A stretch of DNA of 42,214 bases from CAZDDI01 sp964504195. Lineage in GTDB: Bacteria > Chloroflexota > Anaerolineae > B4-G1 > SLSP01. Both the position numbers and the translations under genes were made by a program. The stretch is taken from contig CAZDDI010000036.1 in assembly GCA_964504195.1 (NCBI GenBank), positions 1-42,214 on the forward strand. The letters run 5' to 3'. The notes beneath the pieces were generated by a model, which worked only from the letters and a program-made list of their open reading frames with translations, was not told the DNA's origin and ran no database searches. This document shows, piece by piece, positions 1 to 7,898 of the stretch (the stretch's first letter is position 1; every line of letters begins with the position of its first letter).

Positions 1-58
1 GGGAAAGGGGGCAGGGGGATAGGGGGAAAACTCCCCAATAATTTGTCCTATACCCCAA

Positions 59-87
59 TTGACCTGCTTCGGCTTTGCGTATATACT
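59..87 (+). promoter_or_regulatory. sigma-70-type promoter for the first membrane-protein gene
   Basis: TTGACC at 59-64 and TATACT at 82-87 are separated by 17 bp, close to the bacterial housekeeping consensus, and lie 55 bp before the start at 142. The palindrome GTATATAC (79-86) overlaps the -10 element and could be a regulator site, but that is only a guess. Confidence 0.6.
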
Positions 88-141
88 TCAGTTACAAACA
101 ATCCGTAACAACCTACACCCACGCCACTACCCGGAGGAGCT

Positions 142-552
142 ATGCTGATCGAACTGTTATCCATCCTCATCTTCACGTTTGCGCTGGGCCTCTTCTGCCT
201 CGGCCTTATCACTTGGTGGATTGAGCGCGGCCCTAAGCGGCGGCTTGGCATGGGGATGATTGCCTGCGGGCTAATCATCGCCTTCGGGTATGCGTTTCTG
301 GGCAGCCGCTTTGCGCTCAGCGTGTTCGGGCGGCTCATTGTCACAGTGGATTTGCCCCGCCTGATGGCAACCGCCATTATCTACACACTCGGCGTTTTGG
401 GTGGATTGGGACTCGCCGGAGGGCTGTTCCTGTGGATCTCAGGGCGTATTCACAAACTCAGCCGCACAGAAAAGCACCTCATCATCTACCAGGCCGCCTT
501 TCTAGCGGTGGCCCTGCTTATCAGTCTGCTCGCAGTGCAGCTCAGCCGATAA
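142..552 (+). CDS. small four-helix integral membrane protein, function unknown
   Basis: I do not recognise this 136-residue protein. It shows four hydrophobic segments, at about residues 3-27, 36-60, 73-96 and 112-133, separated by short basic loops such as RGPKRR. That predicts a small polytopic inner-membrane protein with no soluble domain and no conserved catalytic motif. The ATG at 142 is chosen because GGAGGAG lies just upstream. A strong promoter at 59-87 suggests independent transcription. The next gene, for an HD-domain dGTPase, follows after 61 bp with its own SD site, so co-transcription is possible. No functional link can be inferred. Confidence 0.7.
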   Translation: MLIELLSILIFTFALGLFCLGLITWWIERGPKRRLGMGMIACGLIIAFGYAFLGSRFALSVFGRLIVTVDLPRLMATAIIYTLGVLGGLGLAGGLFLWISGRIHKLSRTEKHLIIYQAAFLAVALLISLLAVQLSR

Positions 553-613
553 TTCTGCCTCGCTATTGGCTATTTGCAATTCACCCTTCACAATTCGCAC
601 AAGGAGATAGCCC

Positions 614-1765
614 ATGTTTCAAGATCGCGAAGCTTACGAACGTATCGAAGATCAAACCTTAGCCCCTTACGGATTTCGCAACCACAACTCGCGCGGGCGC
701 GACATTCCCGAAGCCGAGCACCCCTATCGCACCGCCTTTCAACGCGACCGCGACCGCATCCTGCACACCACCGCCTTCCGCCGTTTGGAGTATAAAACCC
801 AGGTCTTTGTCAACTACGAGGGCGATTACTACCGCACGCGCCTCACCCACACGCTCGAAGTAGCGCAAATCGGGCGAACGATGGCCCGCGCCCTGGGGGC
901 CAACGAGGAGCTGGTAGAAGCCATCTGTCTAGCGCATGATTTGGGCCATCCGCCTTTCGGTCATGCCGGGGAACACACGCTCAATCAGCTGATGGCTGAT
1001 CACGATGGCTTCGATCACAACAAGCAATCGTTGCGCATTGTGGAAAAGCTCGAGGCACGCTATCCCGAATTCAGGGGCTTAAATCTCACCTGGGAGGTAC
1101 GCGAGGGCATTGTCAAGCACGAGACCGAGTACGATGTGGCTGATGCGTCGCGTTTCGATCCGCACCTGCGCGGGATGCTCGAAGCGCAGCTTGCCAACCC
1201 GGCGGATGAGATTGCCTATACCGCCCATGATTTGGATGATGGCCTGCGTTCTGGGCTGATCCTGCCCGCTGAACTTGAAGGGGTGCGCTGGTGGGGGCAG
1301 CTTAAGGAAAGCCTGGGCTGGAATGGGAAAGACTTCAACGCCATGTGGCGTTATCGCCTGGTGCGCCGCCTCATCGGGCTGCTGGTAACAGAACTCATCA
1401 AGGAAACGGCACGGCAATTGGATGCAAGTGGTGTCAACTCGCCGGATGGCGTGCGCGCGCAACCACACAACCTGGTAGGCCTGCCCGCCGAGACACTGAG
1501 CATGACCCGCGAGCTCAAGCGCTTCCTATACGAGAACCTCTACAGCCACCCGCGCGTCATGCGGATGCAGTTCAAAGCCGAGCGGGTCATCACCGCACTT
1601 TTCGAAACCTACGTTGGCGAGCCAGGCCAATTGCCCCGCGAGGTACAACGCAAACTCACAGAGCGCTCGCTGCATCGCGTGGTCTGCGATTATATTGCGG
1701 GCATGACCGACCGTTACGCGCTACAAGAGTACGCCAAGCTCTTCGACCCGATGGCACCAGTGTAA
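614..1765 (+). CDS. dgt: deoxyguanosinetriphosphate triphosphohydrolase-like HD protein
   Basis: HD-domain phosphohydrolase of the dGTPase family, which hydrolyses dNTPs, classically dGTP, to the nucleoside plus triphosphate in the cytoplasm and so affects dNTP pools. The 383-residue length suits the type-2 dGTPase-like group. The family motif FRRLEYKTQVF is at residues 55-65. The metal-binding HD residues are visible as H79 (RLTHTLEVAQ) and H108-D109 (HDLGHPPFGH), with a downstream Asp in AYTAHDLDDG near residue 205. The start at 614 follows AAGGAGAT. The gene ends 80 bp from the convergent tspO-like gene, with a hairpin between. True substrate specificity cannot be read from sequence, since many dGTPase-like proteins act on several dNTPs. 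Confidence 0.9.
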   Translation: MFQDREAYERIEDQTLAPYGFRNHNSRGRDIPEAEHPYRTAFQRDRDRILHTTAFRRLEYKTQVFVNYEGDYYRTRLTHTLEVAQIGRTMARALGANEELVEAICLAHDLGHPPFGHAGEHTLNQLMADHDGFDHNKQSLRIVEKLEARYPEFRGLNLTWEVREGIVKHETEYDVADASRFDPHLRGMLEAQLANPADEIAYTAHDLDDGLRSGLILPAELEGVRWWGQLKESLGWNGKDFNAMWRYRLVRRLIGLLVTELIKETARQLDASGVNSPDGVRAQPHNLVGLPAETLSMTRELKRFLYENLYSHPRVMRMQFKAERVITALFETYVGEPGQLPREVQRKLTERSLHRVVCDYIAGMTDRYALQEYAKLFDPMAPV

Positions 1766-1794
1766 CCCGGCGAGAAATTGCTCTCTGCATTAAC

Positions 1795-1827
1795 CAGCGG
1801 CCCAAGTCGTATTGACCTGGGCCGCTG
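1795..1827. terminator. hairpin between convergent dgt and tspO-like genes
   Basis: Perfect 10-bp arms CAGCGGCCCA (1795-1804) and TGGGCCGCTG (1818-1827) enclose a 13-nt loop between two gene 3' ends. There is no long T-tract, so it may be a weak or bidirectional terminator. Confidence 0.55.
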
Positions 1828-1845
1828 ATATTTACACCACCAACA

Positions 1846-2595
1846 TCACGCACTTCTAGGCCGCCGCGCCGTCACTACCAGCGATAGCCCCACGATGCCC
1901 GCCAGCACCGCAGCCGGAATCATCACCAGCGGCGTCGCGGTGTGCTTCACGGCAATGCCGATGTAGGCCCACACAATCACCAGGATATAGGCGATGTCGC
2001 CGCGCGTGAAGCTGACCGCCAGCGCGACGCCCGCCGCCACGAGCAACATAATCACCGCCCAGATTTCCGGCGCGATGCCCCAGCCGCCCCATCGCAGGTA
2101 ATCCAGCAGCGAAGTCACATTTGCTATCGTCGCCACCGTGATCCACCCCAGGTAGATGCTGAACGGAATCTGCACCGCCCAGCGCTCCAGCGTCTCGAAG
2201 CGCCGCTGCCCGATGCCCAGCCGCAGATAGATGGCGATGAGGCTCCCCAACAAGACCAACATCGCCAAGAGCGTCAGCGGGAACTGCAAATAGTGCCAGA
2301 GGAAAATCCACACGCTGTTGGCGATCCCGCTCAGCGCGTAGAAATAGCCGATGCGCTCACGGGCCTTATCGGACTGCGGTAGCCATTGGTACACCGTAAA
2401 AGCTAACAACGCCAGATAAATCAGGCCCCAGATCGAGAAGACATAGCCCGCCGGGACGAAGTACACCTCGAACCGGTCGGAAATTTGGCCCGTGTTGAGG
2501 CCATTGATGGGCAGGGCATTCGCCAGGGCGTTGATTACAATCACCACCAGCGTTGTCACGGTGTTTACGACTTTGAGTAGGGTATCTTTCTTCAC
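1846..2595 (-). CDS. TspO/MBR-like tryptophan-rich membrane protein
   Basis: A 249-residue polytopic membrane protein with about seven or eight hydrophobic helices and several Trp residues in or near them (FSIWGLIYLALL, NSVWIFLWHYL, YLRWGGWG). It resembles the long form of the TspO/MBR tryptophan-rich sensory family. TspO proteins bind tetrapyrroles such as protoporphyrin or heme and respond to stress or light in several bacteria. At about 250 residues it is longer than the compact five-helix TspO (~160), so this is a related branch and the ligand is not assured. The start is GTG at 2595, preceded by AAGGAGAT. A photolyase gene lies 151 bp upstream on the same strand, with a large inverted repeat between. 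TspO and photolyase genes occur together in some light-stress regulons, which fits the CarH gene at 10 kb. Confidence 0.65.
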   Translation of the reverse strand: MKKDTLLKVVNTVTTLVVIVINALANALPINGLNTGQISDRFEVYFVPAGYVFSIWGLIYLALLAFTVYQWLPQSDKARERIGYFYALSGIANSVWIFLWHYLQFPLTLLAMLVLLGSLIAIYLRLGIGQRRFETLERWAVQIPFSIYLGWITVATIANVTSLLDYLRWGGWGIAPEIWAVIMLLVAAGVALAVSFTRGDIAYILVIVWAYIGIAVKHTATPLVMIPAAVLAGIVGLSLVVTARRPRSA

Positions 2596-2636
2596 AAGTA
2601 ATCTCCTTAAAATGTAGTTGTTGGCAAAAAAGCAAA

Positions 2637-2743
2637 TTCACCGCAGAGACACGGAGAGCACAGAGTGTTTTTAATCTCAACAAGATGGCATATTGTTATA
2701 GAACAACAAAATTACTCTGTGTTCTCTGCGCCTCTGTGGTGAA
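2637..2743. repeat. inverted repeat of the CACCGCAGAGRCRCRGAGA family
   Basis: The arms at 2637-2666 and 2714-2743 match at 25 of 30 positions when one is reverse-complemented, with a 47-bp AT-rich centre. It lies in the phr-tspO intergenic gap and could fold in the phr transcript. Sequences of this CTCTGCGCCTCTGTGGTGAA type occur as dispersed repeats in many bacterial genomes, from memory. Function is unknown. Confidence 0.75.
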
Positions 2744-2746
2744 ACT

Positions 2747-4138
2747 CTAAAATCCCTTGTACGTTGCCAGCGCGCGCTCCCGCGCCTGAACATGATCCAC
2801 AATCGGCGCGGGATAATCCACGCCGATGACGCATCCCGCCGCGCGCTGCATCTCTTCGGGCAGCGTCCACGGGCGATGGATGTACTTATCCGGCACGCGC
2901 GCCAGCTCCGGGACCCAGCGGCGCACATAAGCCCCGTCGGGATCGAACTTCTCGCCCTGCAAGACCGGGTTGAAGATGCGGAAATACGGCACCGGATCCG
3001 CGCCGGTGCTGGCTGCCCACTGCCACCCGCCATTGTTAGCTGCCGGGTCGCCATCGAGCAGGTGCTGCATGAAGTGTCGCTCGCCCCAGCGCCAATCAAT
3101 CAGCAGGTCTTTGGTAAGGAACGAGGCCACAATCATCCGGGCGCGATTGTGCATCCAGCCGGTCGCCGCGAGCTGGCGCATCCCCGCGTCCACCACCGGG
3201 TAGCCGGTGCGCCCCGCCTGCCACGCGGCGAACTCGTCGGGGGCATTGCGCCAGACGAGGGCGCGGAACTGCGGACGGAAGCTCTCGCGCCGCGCGTTGG
3301 GGAAGTGGTACAGCAAATGCGCGTAGAACTCGCGCCAGACGATCTCGTTGAGCCAGGTGTCGGCCCCACGTGCAGTGTTACAGCGGCGGGCAGCCGTGCG
3401 TACCTCGTGAGCCACCACCACCGCCTGCCGCGCCGAGAGCATCCCAAAGCGCAAGTACGGCGAGAGCTGTGATGTGCTATCCGCAGCCATCACGTTGCGC
3501 ATCTCGGCATAGTCACAGATACGCGCCTGCGTGAAATTCGCTAGCCGCCGCTGCGCCTCAGCCTCCCCTGGCGGGAAGTGCGGCGAGCTGGGCAGCTCCG
3601 GCAGCGGTTCGGAGACGATACCCGGTGGTATGGCGAATCGCTCCGGCGCGGGCAGCACATCGCGCGCGGAGGGCAGCGACAGCGCGAGCCACGTCCGGCT
3701 GAAGGGCGTGTAGACAGTGTACGGCGTCCCATCGCGCTTGAGCACGGTCCCCGGCGCGTGGACTGTCACCCCGGTAGTGAGGCGCAAGGGCAGTGTTGCC
3801 GCCACCCGCGCATCCCGCGCGCGGGCGTAAGGCGAGTGATCCGCCTCGGCAAAGATGGCCTCCGCGCCGGTTTCCATCAGCAGCTGCGCGAGCACTTCCG
3901 CCGGGTCGCCACGCCGAACAATCAGGCGACTACTTCGCGTGCGCAGATCGGCATCCAGGGCGCGCAATCCACCGAGCAGGAATGCTAACCGCAGCTCCCC
4001 AACGTAAGGCGAGCGCCAAAGTGCCGGATCGAGCAAGAAGACCGGTGCGACCTGCTCCGCCACCGCCAAAGCCGCGCTAAGAGCCTGATTGTCGCGCAGG
4101 CGCAAGTCGCGCCGCAGCCACCACAATGCCACGCGCAT
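2747..4138 (-). CDS. phrB: deoxyribodipyrimidine photolyase (CPD photolyase)
   Basis: A 463-residue class-I type photolyase/cryptochrome-family flavoprotein that uses blue light to split UV-induced cyclobutane pyrimidine dimers. The N-terminal Rossmann-like antenna domain starts with VALWWLRRDLRLRDNQAL. The FAD-binding helical domain includes TSQLSPYLRFGMLS, NEIVWREFYAHLL, DAGMRQLAATGWMHNRAR and DLLIDWRWGERHF, followed by NNGGWQWAASTGADPVPYFR, which together contain the conserved Trp/Asn/Arg positions of the FAD and dimer pocket. I chose ATG 4138 because the family begins at this point; an in-frame start at 4174 would add 12 unrelated residues and overlap the upstream gene. It starts 1 bp after the aldo/keto reductase stop codon, so the two are almost certainly one operon. 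A cryptochrome role is less likely given these motifs. Confidence 0.95.
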   Translation of the reverse strand: MRVALWWLRRDLRLRDNQALSAALAVAEQVAPVFLLDPALWRSPYVGELRLAFLLGGLRALDADLRTRSSRLIVRRGDPAEVLAQLLMETGAEAIFAEADHSPYARARDARVAATLPLRLTTGVTVHAPGTVLKRDGTPYTVYTPFSRTWLALSLPSARDVLPAPERFAIPPGIVSEPLPELPSSPHFPPGEAEAQRRLANFTQARICDYAEMRNVMAADSTSQLSPYLRFGMLSARQAVVVAHEVRTAARRCNTARGADTWLNEIVWREFYAHLLYHFPNARRESFRPQFRALVWRNAPDEFAAWQAGRTGYPVVDAGMRQLAATGWMHNRARMIVASFLTKDLLIDWRWGERHFMQHLLDGDPAANNGGWQWAASTGADPVPYFRIFNPVLQGEKFDPDGAYVRRWVPELARVPDKYIHRPWTLPEEMQRAAGCVIGVDYPAPIVDHVQARERALATYKGF

Positions 4139-4139
4139 C

Positions 4140-5084
4140 TTACAGCTCCGCGCTGGCCTCGTCCAATGCGGCAACCTCGTCAGCCGTCAGCCGCCAATCG
4201 AGCGCGCCCAGGTTCGAGGCCATCTGGCGGGCGTTCTTAGCCCCCGGAATCGGCACGGTGCCCTTGCAAATTGTCCAATTGAGCGCGACCTGCGCGGGGG
4301 TCTTATCGCCATGCGCGTCGCGGTGCGCGGTGCCAATCTCCTGCATCAGAGCGATGAGGGGTTGGATGGCGATGAGACGTTCGCGGTTGTAGATGCGGCG
4401 GCGCGCGCCGGGAGGCGGGTTGTCGGGCGTGTACTTGCCGGTGAGCAGACCCTTCGCCAATGGGCTATAGGCGATGATGGTGATGCCCAAATCGCGGGCG
4501 GTCTGGAGCTGTCCGTTGCGCTCCGGCTCGCGGTGCAGCAGGCTGTACTCGATCTGGTTGGAGGCCAGCGGGACGCCGCGCGCGGCCAGCGTGTTATGAG
4601 CGCGACCCATCTGCTCAGCGTTGTGATTGGAAACGCCCACTGCACGGGTCAAACCAACTTCCACCGCATCCGCCAGTGCATTAGCCCAGGTCTCCACAGG
4701 CAGCGGCGGCAAGGGCCAGTGTATCTGATAGAGGTCTACCTGCTTCATGCCCAGCCGCTTGAGGCTGGCGCGCAGAGCCGCGAGCAGCCGCCCGCCGCTG
4801 AGCCGCCAGGGGACGGGCATGAATTTGGTCGCCGTCACCGCCGGCTCCTGGCTCTCGCGGATGAACTGCCCCAGCAGCGTCTCCGAGCGGCCCAAGCCAT
4901 AGTATTCCGCCGTATCGAAGAAACGAACGCCGCCCGCAATAGCGGTATCGAAAACGGCGCGGATGTCGGCATCACTATAGCCGCCCTTGCCGTAATCCCA
5001 CATCATCCGGTCGCCCCACTGCCAGGTGCCCACGCCCAGCCAGGGGATGCGAACATCAGTCTTGCCCAGCGTTGTTGTTTCCAT
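4140..5084 (-). CDS. aldo/keto reductase
   Basis: A 314-residue NAD(P)H-dependent aldo/keto reductase, a soluble TIM-barrel enzyme reducing carbonyl compounds to alcohols. The catalytic tetrad is complete: D57 and Y62 in FFDTAEYYG, K87 in TATKFMP and H122 in YQIHWP. A later stretch resembling PIPGAKNARQ is the typical C-terminal nucleotide-binding segment. The start at 5084 follows AGGAGG by eight bases. The next gene, phrB, begins 1 bp after its stop, so the reductase shares the photolyase transcript. The substrate is unknown; oxidised lipid or sugar aldehydes would be a reasonable guess in a light-stress setting, but nothing in the sequence proves this. Confidence 0.9.
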   Translation of the reverse strand: METTTLGKTDVRIPWLGVGTWQWGDRMMWDYGKGGYSDADIRAVFDTAIAGGVRFFDTAEYYGLGRSETLLGQFIRESQEPAVTATKFMPVPWRLSGGRLLAALRASLKRLGMKQVDLYQIHWPLPPLPVETWANALADAVEVGLTRAVGVSNHNAEQMGRAHNTLAARGVPLASNQIEYSLLHREPERNGQLQTARDLGITIIAYSPLAKGLLTGKYTPDNPPPGARRRIYNRERLIAIQPLIALMQEIGTAHRDAHGDKTPAQVALNWTICKGTVPIPGAKNARQMASNLGALDWRLTADEVAALDEASAEL

Positions 5085-5164
5085 AGAGTGTACCTCCTAT
5101 ACGAGTCAGCGAAAAAGCGAATGAGATTTGTGATTTGAGATTTGCCATTCGCCCTGCCCAAACT

Positions 5165-6232
5165 TCAATTTGTGGTATGTGAGTGTCGGTGATGCAGATC
5201 AGGCGTGTGCGAGTGTGAGTGCGTTTCTGGCGTGTGGGTGTGCGTATGGGAGTGCCAACCGCCTGCCGGTATCTCGTCGGGCGCGTGAATATGCGTATGA
5301 TGCGCATCATCGTGCCGGTGGCGATGTTCGTGTGCGAGTTGTGGATGGTAGTGCTCGTGTTGATGCGCTTCACCCATGAGCAGGAATGTCCCCGCCGCCA
5401 TCACCGGCAGCGCCAGCAAGAAGGGCGTGGTAAGCGGATCGCGGAACAGGACAAAGGCTAGGAGCATCCCGATAAAGGGCGAGGAACTGAAGAGCGCACT
5501 GGTGCGCGCCGCGCCCAAATCGCGCAAGGCCAGAATAAAGAACATGATGCTCAGCCCATAGCTCACGCTCCCCAAAAGCAACGCACGGAGCGCAATGGCG
5601 ATGGGGGGCAAGGATTGCCCCAACACTAGCGCCAGCACTATGGAAAATAGCCCCGCGCCCATGCCCTTCCATGCCACGATGGTCAGGGGATTTTTGGCGG
5701 AGATGTTGCGGGTGAAGTTGTTATCCAATCCCCACAAAGCGCAGGCGAGCAGAATCCCTAGCGCGCCGAGCGACAACCCCCATTGCCCCTTACTCTCCCA
5801 GGAAAGGATGATGCTCGCCAGGGTAATGAAAGCGATAGCCCAGCCCACTCGCCGCCCGATGGCCTCGCGGAAGACCAGGCCTGCGATGATGGTGGTAGCG
5901 ACGCCCTCGAAGTTGAGCAGCAGGGCCGCAGTGGCAGCAGGCGTGACCTGCAAGCTGAACAGCAGGATGATGGGCGCAGCCACACCGCCGGTGAGCAGCG
6001 CCCCGATCAGCCAGCGCCAATCGCCGCGTTGTAAGCGCGCTTCGCCCTTAGCCGCCGCGCGACTTTGGAAGAGCAGCAGCATGAGGGCCGCCAGCCCACT
6101 ACCCAGATAGAGCAGCCCGGCCAGCGGGATAGGGGAAATTTCACCCAACAGCACTTTGGAAAGCGGCGCGCTCAAGCCAAACAACAGCGCCGCGAGCAAG
6201 GCTTTCATCACGGGAATAAATCGTGGTGTCAT
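5165..6232 (-). CDS. EamA/DMT-family transporter with histidine-rich C-terminal tail
   Basis: A 355-residue inner-membrane permease of the drug/metabolite transporter superfamily with two EamA repeats of about five helices each; typical motifs are LLFGLSAPLSKVLL near residue 16 and ACALWGLDNNFTRNIS near 165. The membrane part ends near residue 287. Unlike normal EamA proteins of about 300 residues, it continues into a hydrophilic tail of roughly 65 residues with about 23 His, arranged as HxH and HxHxH (for example HSHTHTHTPETHSHSH). Such tails bind Ni, Zn or Co in metal transporters and chaperones. Metal efflux, or metal sensing by the tail, is therefore an inference. The start at 6232 follows AAAGGGG. 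An LDH gene lies 80 bp upstream on the same strand. Confidence 0.85.
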   Translation of the reverse strand: MTPRFIPVMKALLAALLFGLSAPLSKVLLGEISPIPLAGLLYLGSGLAALMLLLFQSRAAAKGEARLQRGDWRWLIGALLTGGVAAPIILLFSLQVTPAATAALLLNFEGVATTIIAGLVFREAIGRRVGWAIAFITLASIILSWESKGQWGLSLGALGILLACALWGLDNNFTRNISAKNPLTIVAWKGMGAGLFSIVLALVLGQSLPPIAIALRALLLGSVSYGLSIMFFILALRDLGAARTSALFSSSPFIGMLLAFVLFRDPLTTPFLLALPVMAAGTFLLMGEAHQHEHYHPQLAHEHRHRHDDAHHTHIHAPDEIPAGGWHSHTHTHTPETHSHSHTPDLHHRHSHTTN

Positions 6233-6312
6233 GTAACCCCTTTCAAATCAGCGAGTCGGCGAGTCGGCGAGTCAACGAAAGATTACCCTCACCCTCTCCC
6301 CCCTTCCCTCAT

Positions 6313-7266
6313 TCACTCCTGCGCAGAGTTATCAAACTCCTCGATGGCCTCACGGATGACGCGCGCGCTGGCGCGGAGCGCGCTGGTCTCTTTGGCGTTG
6401 AGCTTGAGCGGCAACGCCTCTAACGCGCCCTGCCCGCTCACCAGATGCGGCAGCGCGACGGTGACATCGCGCACGCCGGCCACCTCTGGCATGGGCGTGC
6501 AGATCGTGAGGATGGCGCGGTGGTCGTGCGCGATGACATCCACGATGCGCGCCAGCGCTGCGCCGATGCCGTAGTAGGTCGCGCCTTTTCCCTCAATGAT
6601 GGTGTAAGCCGCGTGGCGCACCTCGTCATCTATCGCCCGCCGGGCCGCCTCATCGAGCGTGACGCCACGCAAATGCGCGAAGTCTTCCAGCGGCAACCCG
6701 CCGATGTCCACAATAGACCAGGTGAGCACCTCCGAATCGCCATGCTCCCCAATGACATAGCCGTGGACGTGCTGCGAGTCCACGCCCAGGTGCGCGCCCA
6801 GCAACGCCCGGAAACGGGCAGTATCGAGCGTGGTGCCCGACCCCAAAACCCGGTGCGGCGGCACGCCATACTCGGCGGCAAAGCGCGCTGTCAAGTGCGT
6901 CATCACATCCACCGGATTGGTGGTGATGACCAGAATCGCATCGGGCGCGTGTTCCAACACCTGCGGCACGATTTGCTTGAGAATGGCGGCGTTGCGCTCC
7001 AACAGCTGTAGGCGCGTCTCGCCCGGCTTCTGCGCCACCCCAGCGGTGATGATGACGATGCCGCTCCCGGCCAAGTCGGGATAATCGCCGGCTTTCACGT
7101 TGACCGGATGCACAAACGGAACGGCGTGCAGAATATCGGCGGCCTCCGCCTCCGCGCGCTGGCGATTGAGATCCACCAGCACCACATCGGTGGCCGCGCC
7201 ACGCAATACAATCGCGTAAGCAGCCGTCGAACCGACAAAGCCACTGCCAATGATACCGATTTTCAT
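6313..7266 (-). CDS. ldh: L-lactate dehydrogenase
   Basis: A 317-residue NAD-dependent L-lactate dehydrogenase interconverting pyruvate and L-lactate in the cytoplasm. The Rossmann motif GSGFVGSTAAY is at residues 7-17. Catalytic residues are visible as R85, D148 (TLDTAR) with R151, and H175 (GEHGDSEV). Residue Q79 in GVAQKPGETR favours lactate dehydrogenase over malate dehydrogenase, which has Arg at this position. ATG 7266 is chosen because it starts the Rossmann fold and follows AAGGAG; an in-frame upstream start would add 40 residues not typical of the family. It lies 34 bp downstream of the Rieske gene on the same strand, probably co-transcribed. Confidence 0.93.
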   Translation of the reverse strand: MKIGIIGSGFVGSTAAYAIVLRGAATDVVLVDLNRQRAEAEAADILHAVPFVHPVNVKAGDYPDLAGSGIVIITAGVAQKPGETRLQLLERNAAILKQIVPQVLEHAPDAILVITTNPVDVMTHLTARFAAEYGVPPHRVLGSGTTLDTARFRALLGAHLGVDSQHVHGYVIGEHGDSEVLTWSIVDIGGLPLEDFAHLRGVTLDEAARRAIDDEVRHAAYTIIEGKGATYYGIGAALARIVDVIAHDHRAILTICTPMPEVAGVRDVTVALPHLVSGQGALEALPLKLNAKETSALRASARVIREAIEEFDNSAQE

Positions 7267-7300
7267 ATCAATGTCTCCTTTTGAATGGCGAATGAGAAAT

Positions 7301-7654
7301 TTACGTTTGAATTTCCACCCAGATGTTGCCGTCTTCGATTTTGGTGGGAAAGACGGGCAAGGGTTTCTCATCCGAAAGCGCCGCAAAAACTTTGCCTATG
7401 CCAGGGGGCCAGGGCGTCCAGGTGCGCACCGCACCGGTTTCCAGATCGAAGGTGCTGCGGTGTAGCGGGCAAACGAGCGCGCCATCTTGCACCTCCCCGC
7501 GCTTGAGCGAGACGCCCATGTGCGGGCACTTACGCCCGGTGGCAAAGATGCGCCCCGCGTGGCGGAGCAACAGCACGTCATGCTCGCCAGCCTTGACGAT
7601 ACGCCGCTCGCCTTCGGGTAAATCTGATTCCACCAATACGTTGATCCAGGTCAT
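7301..7654 (-). CDS. Rieske [2Fe-2S] ferredoxin-like protein (NirD/BphF type)
   Basis: A small 117-residue soluble Rieske protein. The 2Fe-2S ligands are C43 and H45 in RKCPHMG and C62 and H65 in VCPLHRSTF, the standard C-x-H then C-x2-H pattern. It lacks a signal peptide or membrane helix, which separates it from bc1-type Rieske proteins, and it is the length of stand-alone electron-transfer ferredoxins or small subunits such as NirD. The start at 7654 follows GGGGAGG. It lies just upstream of ldh on the same strand. No oxygenase or nitrite reductase partner is in the window, so its redox partner is unknown. Confidence 0.9.
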   Translation of the reverse strand: MTWINVLVESDLPEGERRIVKAGEHDVLLLRHAGRIFATGRKCPHMGVSLKRGEVQDGALVCPLHRSTFDLETGAVRTWTPWPPGIGKVFAALSDEKPLPVFPTKIEDGNIWVEIQT

Positions 7655-7715
7655 AGTTACCTCCCCTTGAAAATCTGCAAATCAACAAATCGCAAATCAA
7701 CACAGCAAATGTAAT

Positions 7716-7874
7716 GTGCATTTCAATGTCATCAAGCTAAGGTTTGCCGGCCGTCCCCGAATGGTTCACGAATACACGAATGATTGCAAGACCGGGTAAA
7801 TCCGTGTATTCGTGGCCGAATTCGAGGACGGCAAACGCGCTCAGTGTTCTTAACTTAATGACATTGACGCGCAC
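7716..7874. repeat. 159-bp MITE-like imperfect inverted repeat
   Basis: Nested complementary blocks run almost the full length. Outer TCAATGTCATCAAGCTAAG (7723 onward) pairs with CTTAACTTAATGACATTGA (ending 7867). A middle GTTTGCCGG..CCGAAT block pairs with ATTCGAGGACGGCAAAC. The inner 12-mers CACGAATACACG and CGTGTATTCGTG match perfectly. It fills the gap between the Rieske and SDR genes. No coding capacity or target duplication was recognised. Confidence 0.75.
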
Positions 7875-7898
7875 TTTAGTTCGCTCTCAGTTTTTTTT

